Source of the DNA: Rhodoflexus caldus
GTDB lineage: Bacteria; Bacteroidota; Bacteroidia; Cytophagales; Thermoflexibacteraceae
Length of the DNA: 64,000 nt
Assembly: GCF_021206925.1 (NCBI RefSeq)
Contig: NZ_JAJPRF010000001.1
Coordinates: 372,001-436,000, forward strand
Direction of reading: 5' to 3'
The translations under genes and the position numbers were made by a program. Of this stretch, positions 26,572-33,127 are shown piece after piece. The notes below the pieces were generated by a model, which was not told the origin of the DNA, ran no database searches, and worked only from the letters and a program-made list of their open reading frames with translations. The stretch's first letter is position 1. Every line of letters starts with the position of its first letter.

Positions 26572-27353
26572 TGGTCTTGTTTTTGGCTGTTAATCCATGC
26601 TGCCAATACGCCCTGATGCCCGCAGGCAAATGTACGGTGCGTGCAAAGACTGCCTAACAAATCGGTTAGTTTTTTCATGTAATGCGGACGAATGACGCGG
26701 TCATACTCACCCGTAACTATCTGCACCTGAGGCCTGTACAGATGCACCAACCAACTGATAGCCCGCAAGCTCGGCTCTAAGTAGCGATACAGCATCCATG
26801 TATTGTACACCCGTTTGCGCAGTGCAGGCGTGCGCATCTGTTGCTGTGCCAATTTGGCAAGCATCGGGTGCAGCAGGCGGCGTTTCTCGAGTGCCCGAAC
26901 GCTGTAATGAAAAATATTGGCATTTTCGGATGTGATATACCGAAACAGGCCGTGCAACAGTCTGTTGCGCGTAGCTACCCGATACCAAGCGTTGGTTTTA
27001 ATGCCGTCGGGCGCTAACAACCACATCCGACCAATTTGCGGTGCAAACAACTCATAAGTTACCAGTGCAATGCGCCCGCCCATAGAAAACCCAATCAGGT
27101 CAAACCGGTCAATATTGTGTTTGGCCAAAAAATCAGCGACTAATTGCTGCCAATTTTCGCGCAGTAAAGGTTGAGAAGGTTCAGGCCAGTGGCTTTCTCC
27201 GTGAAAAAAAAGGTCAATTGCATAAACCGTGTATTGGGGGAAGGCATCGGATAGAGGCGCAAAGAAACTGCTGTCCTGCCCGAAACCGTGAAAAGCTATT
27301 AAAACCTGCTGCCCTGAACCAAATGTTCTGTAATGCAGATAAGGCTTTGCCAT
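26568..27353 (-). CDS. Alpha/beta-fold hydrolase
   Basis: A 261-residue cytoplasmic hydrolase. LIAFHGFGQDSSFF gives the HG oxyanion motif, LIGFSMGGRIALV the nucleophile elbow (Ser about residue 92), TGEYDRVIRPHY the acidic residue and FACGHQGVLAAW the histidine. The cap region is helical and basic. This group resembles MenH-like and epoxide-hydrolase-like enzymes, but no specific substrate can be named. It is convergent with the C1 peptidase, with a four-base overlap of the coding ends. Confidence 0.83.
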   Translation of the reverse strand: MAKPYLHYRTFGSGQQVLIAFHGFGQDSSFFAPLSDAFPQYTVYAIDLFFHGESHWPEPSQPLLRENWQQLVADFLAKHNIDRFDLIGFSMGGRIALVTYELFAPQIGRMWLLAPDGIKTNAWYRVATRNRLLHGLFRYITSENANIFHYSVRALEKRRLLHPMLAKLAQQQMRTPALRKRVYNTWMLYRYLEPSLRAISWLVHLYRPQVQIVTGEYDRVIRPHYMKKLTDLLGSLCTHRTFACGHQGVLAAWINSQKQDH

Positions 27354-27384
27354 TTTTTTTACGGCAAATATAAACCTACTGACC

Positions 27385-27564
27385 TTATCCTGCCATTTTG
27401 TTAATCCGTTTGCGCTTTCGCACAGCCGGTTCCCCTGTGCGGCTTTGCACGTAGAGGTCGGTCATATCGTCCTGTACGCGGACATACTGCTTGTTGCGCA
27501 TGACAATAATTTGCTGCCGCTCGGCAACCGTACGCTCTTTTTCGGATGAATAAACAGTCTTCAT
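27385..27564 (-). CDS. Small basic protein, 59 residues
   Basis: An ATG-to-TAA frame encodes 59 residues with no similarity that I recognise. It is highly charged: SSEKERTVAERQQIIVMRNK, then a QYVRVQDDMTDLYVQ segment and a strongly basic tail (RKRKRINK). The codon use and length look like a genuine small gene, and it is divergent from the S24-type regulator, whose operator region it would share. No Shine-Dalgarno sequence is visible, as is usual here. It could be chance, but it fills an otherwise empty gap. Confidence 0.5.
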   Translation of the reverse strand: MKTVYSSEKERTVAERQQIIVMRNKQYVRVQDDMTDLYVQSRTGEPAVRKRKRINKMAG

Positions 27565-27633
27565 GGTTGTTTAAATATTGATATAAAATGTTCATTTTCG
27601 GCAAGAAATACAGGCAGTTAGAAGCCCTCAGAC

Positions 27634-27664
27634 TTGCGTATATTTAATTATTTACTTATTTTTG
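27634..27664 (+). promoter_or_regulatory. Promoter of the S24 regulator gene
   Basis: TTG at 27634-27636, a 20-base AT-rich spacer and TATTTTTG at 27657-27664 fit the Bacteroidota promoter consensus. The predicted leader is about 58 bases and very AT-rich. Confidence 0.6.
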
Positions 27665-27687
27665 TCCGACAAACTTAATTATTAAAG

Positions 27688-27726
27688 ATTTAAAAATCAA
27701 TTTTTATTAATCAAATATTTAAAAAT
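27688..27726. repeat. Paired 10-bp direct repeats in the regulator leader
   Basis: ATTTAAAAAT occurs at 27688-27697 and again at 27717-27726, 29 bases apart, immediately before the regulator ATG. They may be an autoregulatory operator; the AT-richness of the region makes chance possible. Confidence 0.35.
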
Positions 27727-27728
27727 TT

Positions 27729-28508
27729 ATGGAGGGAGCAGTTAGTCAGCGGTTGATAGAAATTATCGGGCACTTTGCCGATGGGAACGAAAAGCGCTTT
27801 GCAGAATCGATAGGTGTAAAACCTGCGGTTATCAATAACTACACCAAAGGCAAGCAACAGAGCAAACCCGGATTTGAAGTGCTGCAAAAAATGGCTGCTA
27901 CCTACCCCACGCTTAATATTGAATGGATTTTGAGCGGCAACGGGCACATGCTCAAACGCACAACAGAGCATGAGCGAATTATGATGCTGCCGCAGCAAAC
28001 ATCGGCTGATATTGTGGCCGTGCCTGTAATTAACCGCCGAGCCGCTGCCAACTATTTGTCAGGTTATCAGACACAGGAGTATTTTGAAGAATTGGACGTT
28101 ATCAACCTGCCCCGCAGTTTTGTCAAAGGCAAGCAATGTTATGCACTGCAAGTAACCGGAGACAGTATGGAGCCAACCTTATATGAAAACGACTATCTGA
28201 TTTGCCACCTGATAGACCGCAGCGAGTGGGAATATTTGGACGAAGGGCAGGTTTGCGTAGTGGTTTCCGAACGAGGTTTGCAGGTAAAACGCATAAAAAA
28301 CAAACTCCACAGCCAATACCTTACCCTTGTTTCCGATAACCCCAAACATCCGCCGTTTGATATGGAGCACAGCGAGGTAATGGAGATATGGAAGGTAAAC
28401 TGGCGGCTTACCGACCAGTTAAGCCCTGCCTCCGAAGACCTTAACAACCGCATAGCACAGTTGGAGGCACGATTGGAGCGGGTAGAAAAACAACGGGCAA
28501 ATGGCTGA
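27729..28508 (+). CDS. HTH-S24 (CI/LexA-like) transcriptional regulator
   Basis: A 259-residue regulator. Residues 18-55 form a helix-turn-helix (RFAESIGVKPAVINNYTKGK). Residues 125-222 are a LexA/CI-type S24 peptidase domain with Ser146 in GDSMEPTL and Lys187 in LQVKRIKN, the catalytic dyad. Residues 235-257 are a predicted coiled coil (LEARLERVEKQ). No Ala-Gly or Cys-Gly cleavage pair is evident in the linker, so RecA-triggered self-cleavage is uncertain; many Bacteroidota homologues may use the domain only for dimerisation or sensing. No phage genes surround it, so a chromosomal stress role is more likely than a prophage repressor. Confidence 0.88.
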   Translation: MEGAVSQRLIEIIGHFADGNEKRFAESIGVKPAVINNYTKGKQQSKPGFEVLQKMAATYPTLNIEWILSGNGHMLKRTTEHERIMMLPQQTSADIVAVPVINRRAAANYLSGYQTQEYFEELDVINLPRSFVKGKQCYALQVTGDSMEPTLYENDYLICHLIDRSEWEYLDEGQVCVVVSERGLQVKRIKNKLHSQYLTLVSDNPKHPPFDMEHSEVMEIWKVNWRLTDQLSPASEDLNNRIAQLEARLERVEKQRANG

Positions 28509-28545
28509 TTTTGGTTAATTTTGCCCTTTAAGCCGGCATCCGATT

Positions 28546-29364
28546 ATGCAACAATCTCCAGCGGCAAACTATGCCGACTTAACTATCTATCTGGATTCCA
28601 AGCACTTGAAATTCGAGAAAAGGATAGACCTTTTTTTTCCGCACGGTCATCGGGCAGATGCACCCGCCTGCCTGCTGATTGTTAACGACGGACAGGATGC
28701 ACAAGCCTTGCATCTTCGCGAAACTTTACACAAACTGACAGCCAAAAAAGCCGTCCGACCTACCATTATAGCCGCTGTACATGCCACAGAACGCATTCAG
28801 GAATACGGTACAGCCAACATCCCCGATTATGCCAAGCGCGGCAGCAAGGCTCATCTGTACACTGCCTTTTTGATAGAAGAATTGATGCCGGCACTTGAAC
28901 AGCGTTTTGTGCTTGCTCAACAAGCCGACTGTCGGGCTATATTCGGCTGTTCGCTGGGTGGCCTTTCCGCATTTGATATTGCATGGCATCATTCGTGGCT
29001 GTTTGGTCGCGTGGGCGTTTGCTCCGGTGCTTTTTGGTGGCGCAAACACTCCGCCAATGACAGTTTTGCCAACTCCGACCGCATTATTCATGCAGTTGTG
29101 CGCAATGGTCATCATAAGCGCGGGTTAAAATTTTGGTTTGAAGCCGGCACGGACGATGAAAAGGAAGACCGCAACAATAACGGAATTATTGACGCCATAG
29201 ACGATACGCTTGACCTGATTGGCGAATTACATCACAAAGGATATAATACCTTGACAGATGTGCGCTACTTAGAAATACAAGGCGGGCAGCACAACCAGCG
29301 CACATGGGCAAAGGCTTTCCCCGATTTTATGCTATGGGCTTTCGGATATTTGCCGACTACCTGA
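28546..29364 (+). CDS. Esterase (PF00756-like) with an EF-hand-type calcium loop
   Basis: A 272-residue alpha/beta hydrolase. The nucleophile elbow GCSLGG puts the Ser at 136, the acid is in AGTDDEKED (about 203-204) and the His is 249 in GGQHNQRTW. No signal peptide is seen. Directly after the presumed catalytic Asp lies D-R-N-N-N-G-I-I-D-A-I-D (208-219), a perfect EF-hand/dockerin-type Ca2+ loop. The family includes enterochelin esterases and acyltransferases; the substrate is unknown. A TAATTTTG box lies about 23 bases before the ATG. It is followed by trxA. Confidence 0.8.
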   Translation: MQQSPAANYADLTIYLDSKHLKFEKRIDLFFPHGHRADAPACLLIVNDGQDAQALHLRETLHKLTAKKAVRPTIIAAVHATERIQEYGTANIPDYAKRGSKAHLYTAFLIEELMPALEQRFVLAQQADCRAIFGCSLGGLSAFDIAWHHSWLFGRVGVCSGAFWWRKHSANDSFANSDRIIHAVVRNGHHKRGLKFWFEAGTDDEKEDRNNNGIIDAIDDTLDLIGELHHKGYNTLTDVRYLEIQGGQHNQRTWAKAFPDFMLWAFGYLPTT

Positions 29365-29443
29365 CGATTTGTCGCAAACTTATTTACCTGCACAATTGTT
29401 GTATTAGGAGTTTTGAACTTAAAATAAAAAAACATCTTAAATT

Positions 29444-29764
29444 ATGGCAAAAGCTATCGAATTAACGGACAGCAATTTTGAACAATACATCAATGGCGAC
29501 CGGCCTGTATTGGTAGATTTTTGGGCAGAGTGGTGCGGCCCCTGCAAAATGATTGGCCCGGCTATCGAACAAATGGCTGCTGAACTGGAAGGCAAAGCCA
29601 TTATCGGTAAGGTAAACGTAGATGAGCAATCACGCATTCCCGCTATTTTTGACATTCGCAGCATCCCTACCCTGATGGTGTTTAAAAACGGTCAGGTAGT
29701 AGCCAAAAAAATAGGTGCTGCTCCCAAAAGTGAGCTGGTAAAATTGCTCGAGCCACATATGTAG
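29444..29764 (+). CDS. trxA: Thioredoxin
   Basis: A 106-residue thioredoxin of normal length with the redox centre WCGPCK (Cys31, Cys34), the preceding FWAEW strand end and the cis-proline in IRSIPTLMVF. It reduces cytoplasmic disulfides using thioredoxin reductase. A strong hairpin terminator follows 22 bases after the stop. Confidence 0.97.
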   Translation: MAKAIELTDSNFEQYINGDRPVLVDFWAEWCGPCKMIGPAIEQMAAELEGKAIIGKVNVDEQSRIPAIFDIRSIPTLMVFKNGQVVAKKIGAAPKSELVKLLEPHM

Positions 29765-29786
29765 TTCTTGCTCCCCGATACAAAAC

Positions 29787-29827
29787 ATGAGTCATCCCGA
29801 AAAATTCAGGATGACTCATTTATTTTT
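29787..29827. terminator. Bidirectional intrinsic terminator between trxA and proS
   Basis: ATGAGTCATCC and GGATGACTCAT form a perfect 11-bp stem around an 11-base loop. The plus strand continues TTATTTTTT and the minus strand GTTTTG, so it can end both convergent transcripts. Confidence 0.85.
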
Positions 29828-29849
29828 TATCGTCAGACTTCGTAAAATC

Positions 29850-31331
29850 TTAATATGCCCGCGCAAACAATACGCGCTCTTTGGAAGGTTTGCCCGTCAG
29901 GATGCACTTGCCTTCTTCCTGCGGATTGTCTAACGGAATGCAGCGGATAGTTGCTTTGGTTTCGGCTTTGATGCGCTCTTCGGTTTCGCCCGTGCCGTCC
30001 CAGTGCGCGCTGATGAAGCCGCCTTTGGTTTCCAGCACTTCTTTAAACTCTTCGTAGCTGTCCACGCGGGTAATCATGCTGTCGCGGAAATTTTTGGCGC
30101 GTTGGTAGATAGAGTCATGAATGGTGTCCAGCATTTTAGGCACATAATCGTAAATACTGTCCATGCCGATGATTTCTTTTGTTTTCGTATCGCGGCGGGC
30201 TACCTCTACGGTGTTGTTTTCCAAATCTTTCGGACCGATGGCAATGCGCAACGGAACGCCTTTCAGTTCCCATTCGGCAAACTTGAAGCCCGGCTTGTGC
30301 GTGTCGCGGTTGTCGTGCTTTACGGAAATACCCGCTTTGCGCAACTGCTGTGCAATGTCGGCGGCTTTGGCATTGACGGCGTTCATTTCCTCATCGCTGC
30401 GGTAAATCGGTACGATGACTACCTGAATGGGGGCAAGGTTCGGCGGCAGTACCAAGCCGTCATCGTCCGAATGTGCCATAATCAGCGCACCCATCAGGCG
30501 CGTACTCACGCCCCACGAAGTACCCCAAACAAAATCTTGCTTGCCTTCTTTGGTTGTAAAGCGCACGTCAAAGGCTTTGGCGAAGTTTTGACCCAAAAAG
30601 TGCGAAGTGCCTGCCTGCAATGCTTTGCCGTCTTGCATCAGTGCTTCAATACAGTAGGTATCTACCGCGCCCGCGAAGCGTTCGTTGGCAGTTTTTACGC
30701 CTTTGATAACAGGCATTGCCATGTGTTTTTCGGCAAATTCGGCGTACACGTTCAGCATTTGTACGGTTTCTTCAACAGCTTCCTGCGCGGTGGCGTGTGC
30801 CGTGTGTCCTTCTTGCCAGAGGAACTCTGCGGTGCGCAAAAACAAACGCGTGCGCATTTCCCAGCGAACCACGTTTGCCCACTGATTGATGAGCAGCGGC
30901 AGGTCGCGGTAGCTCTGAATCCAATTGCGGTAGGTGTTCCAGATAACCGTTTCCGATGTGGGGCGCACAATGAGTTCTTCTTCCAATTTGGCTTCGGGGT
31001 CAACAATTACGCCGCTGCCGTCGGGTGCATTTTTAAGCCTGTAATGCGTAACAACGGCACATTCTTTGGCAAAACCCTCTACGTGCGAAGCCTCTTTGCT
31101 CAGGTACGACTTGGGGATGAAAAGAGGGAAATAGGCGTTCACGTGTCCGGTGTCTTTGAACATTTTATCCAACGTGTCGCGCATTTTTTCCCAGATGGTA
31201 AAGCCGTAGGGCTTAATCACCATGCAACCTTTAATGGATGAATGTTCGGCAAGGTCTGCCTTTTTGACAAGTTCGTTGTACCAGCCCGAATAGTCTTCGC
31301 TGCGTTTAGGTAATGCTTTATTATTGCTCAT
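29850..31331 (-). CDS. proS: Prolyl-tRNA synthetase, archaeal/eukaryal type
   Basis: A 493-residue class II aminoacyl-tRNA synthetase of the short type without the editing (INS) domain. The start ([21 protein letters not shown]), [16 protein letters not shown], the class II motif 2 region ([27 protein letters not shown]) and motif 3 vicinity ([21 protein letters not shown]) are plain. The C-terminus ends with the tyrosine-terminated extension (RVLFARAY) typical of this type. A good promoter sits upstream, partly inside the downstream end of the vapC gene. Confidence 0.97.
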   Translation of the reverse strand: MSNNKALPKRSEDYSGWYNELVKKADLAEHSSIKGCMVIKPYGFTIWEKMRDTLDKMFKDTGHVNAYFPLFIPKSYLSKEASHVEGFAKECAVVTHYRLKNAPDGSGVIVDPEAKLEEELIVRPTSETVIWNTYRNWIQSYRDLPLLINQWANVVRWEMRTRLFLRTAEFLWQEGHTAHATAQEAVEETVQMLNVYAEFAEKHMAMPVIKGVKTANERFAGAVDTYCIEALMQDGKALQAGTSHFLGQNFAKAFDVRFTTKEGKQDFVWGTSWGVSTRLMGALIMAHSDDDGLVLPPNLAPIQVVIVPIYRSDEEMNAVNAKAADIAQQLRKAGISVKHDNRDTHKPGFKFAEWELKGVPLRIAIGPKDLENNTVEVARRDTKTKEIIGMDSIYDYVPKMLDTIHDSIYQRAKNFRDSMITRVDSYEEFKEVLETKGGFISAHWDGTGETEERIKAETKATIRCIPLDNPQEEGKCILTGKPSKERVLFARAY

Positions 31332-31366
31332 AGTGGCGTGCTTTCTTTGCGTGCAAAACTAAGTCG

Positions 31367-31398
31367 CAAAGTTAGGCTTTGCGGGGCAGATGCTCAAA
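31367..31398 (-). promoter_or_regulatory. proS promoter
   Basis: On the leftward strand TTTG (31395-31398), a 20-base spacer and TAACTTTG (31367-31374) match the consensus. A second TAGTTTTG box lies at 31354-31361. The -33 element sits in the 73-bp segment that is repeated near 32214. Confidence 0.7.
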
Positions 31399-31454
31399 CA
31401 GGCGGCGGAATTACCGAATGGGCAAGTTTTCCGATACAAAAAGTTGTTCAAGCA
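31382..31454. repeat. 73-bp direct repeat, copy A (3' end of vapC)
   Basis: This segment covers the last 44 bases of vapC and 29 bases beyond. It recurs at 32214-32286 with a single mismatch (GAATGGG here, GAACGGG there). It is part of an ancestral vapBC tandem duplication. Confidence 0.95.
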
Positions 31455-31836
31455 GCGTGTCAAAAGTTTTATTGACAGTTACTTCTTGACGAAGGCTAAT
31501 TGCGGTTGCCAATTGTATGGAATCAAGCGTGCGCAGCCCTTGGTGACCGTATTTTTTGAGTAAAGCCCATGCATTCTCAATAATGGAATTACCGATATCC
31601 ACTATTTGATAATGACGCAAGTCAAACATAAACGATGCTGATAATGCTTCGGCTTCGGGTTGGGTAAGATGTCCCGTGCGAACTTTTTTGCGAATAGCAG
31701 ACTCAAATTCCAACAAACTTATTTTTGATAAATATATTCGGGTAATATTTTTGGAAAAAAGCAAATCCATTTCAGCAGTACCTGTTTCTGGACTGTACAG
31801 TTTGACTAATGCTGAAGTATCCAAAAATACAATCAT
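31411..31836 (-). CDS. PIN-domain ribonuclease toxin (VapC family)
   Basis: A 141-residue PIN protein. Asp6 in FLDTSALVKL, a Glu in LLEFESAIRK (about 43-45) and Asp in TLDSIQLATA (about 104) give three of the four acidic residues. The usual fourth position (ADKxL-like) reads TVNKTFDTLLE, so the active site may be modified. VapC toxins cut tRNA or rRNA. The start overlaps the antitoxin stop by four bases. The last 44 bases of the gene are duplicated upstream in the decayed copy. The neutralising partner is the 87-residue protein encoded before it. Confidence 0.88.
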   Translation of the reverse strand: MIVFLDTSALVKLYSPETGTAEMDLLFSKNITRIYLSKISLLEFESAIRKKVRTGHLTQPEAEALSASFMFDLRHYQIVDIGNSIIENAWALLKKYGHQGLRTLDSIQLATAISLRQEVTVNKTFDTLLEQLFVSENLPIR

Positions 31837-32096
31837 TGATAGCTGCGTCTTTCTTCTATGACTGTTTCACCCAAATGCAAATTTTTGCCTGCCAGCAGGC
31901 GACGGGTTTTTGCAAATGAAAACTCATGAGCAGATAAGGCAGCGGTTTCTTTTGCGGGTACGGCTTCTTCCATACTTGAAGCCGATGAGCGCATAAGCAT
32001 CTTGCGGATTTTTTGCTGTAAATAATCCCAAACCGCCCATAATTCCGCCGTATCCAATTTTTCTAATTCCTGCAACAAAAAATCTACTCTTGACAT
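31833..32096 (-). CDS. Putative antitoxin of the vapBC pair
   Basis: An 87-residue protein preceding the PIN toxin with a four-base overlap. The N-terminal half (FLLQELEKLDTAELWAVWDYLQQKI) is helical and the C-terminal half (FSFAKTRRLLAGKNLHLGE, ending EERRSYQ) resembles the toxin-binding tails of antitoxins that accompany PIN toxins in Bacteroidota and cyanobacteria. No classical AbrB or RHH DNA-binding domain is obvious. The assignment rests largely on position and size. Confidence 0.75.
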   Translation of the reverse strand: MSRVDFLLQELEKLDTAELWAVWDYLQQKIRKMLMRSSASSMEEAVPAKETAALSAHEFSFAKTRRLLAGKNLHLGETVIEERRSYQ

Positions 32097-32213
32097 AAGT
32101 TTATTGCTTTGAGTCTTTCATGTACAACAACTTTTCTAAGGTACGAATTCCTAAGCGGATTAGTTGACGGCATAAATTTATCGGTGAGTTTTTTTCATAA
32201 AAACGGCATTTGA

Positions 32214-32330
32214 CGGGGCAGATGCTCAAACAGGCGGCGGAATTACCGAACGGGCAAGTTTTCCGATACAAAAAGTTGTTCAAGCAAAATACAATCATAG
32301 CTGCGCCCATATGCAGATTTTGCCTGAAAA
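32214..32330 (-). pseudogene. Decayed second vapBC copy
   Basis: Positions 32214-32286 are the vapC 3' end (72 of 73 bases identical to the intact locus). They join directly to AAATACAATCAT (the vapC start codon region), AGCTGCG and CCCATATGCAGATTTTGCCTG, which match in order the vapC start and the antitoxin 3' end at 31826-31890. Thus some 370 bases of vapC and two shorter pieces have been lost. A chimeric frame across the scar starts MGAAMIVF, the old VapC start, and then shifts frame; it is not a functional gene. Confidence 0.85.
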
Positions 32331-32338
32331 TTGCTTGA

Positions 32339-32836
32339 CTACCTTACCTCAAAGCGCCAACCTTTAGATTTTCGGAAGGCACGCTTATTATTTTGGATAC
32401 TTCTTGTGGTAGAACTTCCAACACCCATTCCTATTACAAAGCCTTGCATGTAATTGAACTGCCTGCTGCCAAATAGTGGACTACCATACAATGCAGCAAC
32501 CCCGGCTCCGACCGCAACATTGACCGTACTCCATAATAATGCCCTTCCTACCGGATTTTTACGCGGAAGAAAAATAGCTTGGGTATATTCCAGATTAATG
32601 GCATGTGATGATGTCTCTGCACCGCCAAATGCCAGTACAGGTTGTCCTTCCTGAGTAAACTGTAATATTCCCGATATACTTAAACCGGGTCCATACTGCA
32701 CTTCCAACAAATCCCCCTTAGGTATAACACGAGTTCGCTTACCTTTGGTAAGAATAATAGACTCTTGTGCTAAGGCAGAGAAGCTAAGTGTGATGATTAA
32801 CATCACGGCAATGGATAACAAAACTTTGATTTTCAT
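32339..32836 (-). CDS. Exported hypothetical protein
   Basis: A 165-residue protein with a signal peptide at residues 1-23 (MKIKVLLSIAVMLIITLSFS). A beta-rich segment follows (IILTKGKRTRVIPKGDLLEV), then two glycine-rich stretches (VNVAVGAGVAALYGSPLFG and GFVIGMGVGSS) that could form a membrane hairpin, and a basic tail (RAFRKSKGWRF). The family is not recognised; periplasmic or outer-membrane association is likely. The inner ATG is chosen because the frame's upstream part would hide the signal peptide. Confidence 0.7.
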   Translation of the reverse strand: MKIKVLLSIAVMLIITLSFSALAQESIILTKGKRTRVIPKGDLLEVQYGPGLSISGILQFTQEGQPVLAFGGAETSSHAINLEYTQAIFLPRKNPVGRALLWSTVNVAVGAGVAALYGSPLFGSRQFNYMQGFVIGMGVGSSTTRSIQNNKRAFRKSKGWRFEVR

Positions 32837-32962
32837 AAGATTGATTGATTTGAAGCAAAATATCAGCTTTTTAACAGTAAACCAATAATTATCCAACCGT
32901 TTTGATGTTTTTTTTTATAAAGTAGTTTCTATATATATTTCAACAATCTACTCAGCTATGCT

Positions 32963-33118
32963 GTCAATCATTTAAAATCGTCCACCCATTTACCAATCAA
33001 GACTGATTTCAAATTGCGGCATTTTTTGCAATACAGGCGCGGAAGTCCGTAAATTAGCCGCGCTGATTAGACATATTTTTTTGCAAATCGTCAATCAACA
33101 ATCACCACTTGTCAATCA
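32963..33118. repeat. Three GTCAATCA direct repeats before the efflux genes
   Basis: GTCAATCA occurs at 32963-32970, 33090-33097 and 33111-33118; the last two are 21 bases apart, two helical turns. They lie in the 291-base gap upstream of the CusA-like gene and could be regulator sites. Nothing else is evident in the gap apart from AT-rich sequence and an imperfect TATTTTTTTG promoter-like box near 33073. Confidence 0.35.
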
Positions 33119-33127
33119 CAAACGTTC

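Noticed and set aside
27729-28508. Prophage repressor, hence a prophage nearby.
   Set aside because: No integrase, capsid, tail or lysis genes occur around it; neighbours are housekeeping genes.
30003-31241. A 412-codon frame antisense to proS.
   Set aside because: Shadow of proS; no recognisable domain and amino-acid composition unlike real proteins.
32101-32310. A 69-codon frame starting MGAAMIVF that could be taken for a small gene.
   Set aside because: It reads through the vapBC deletion scar: its first residues are the old VapC start and the rest is out of frame.
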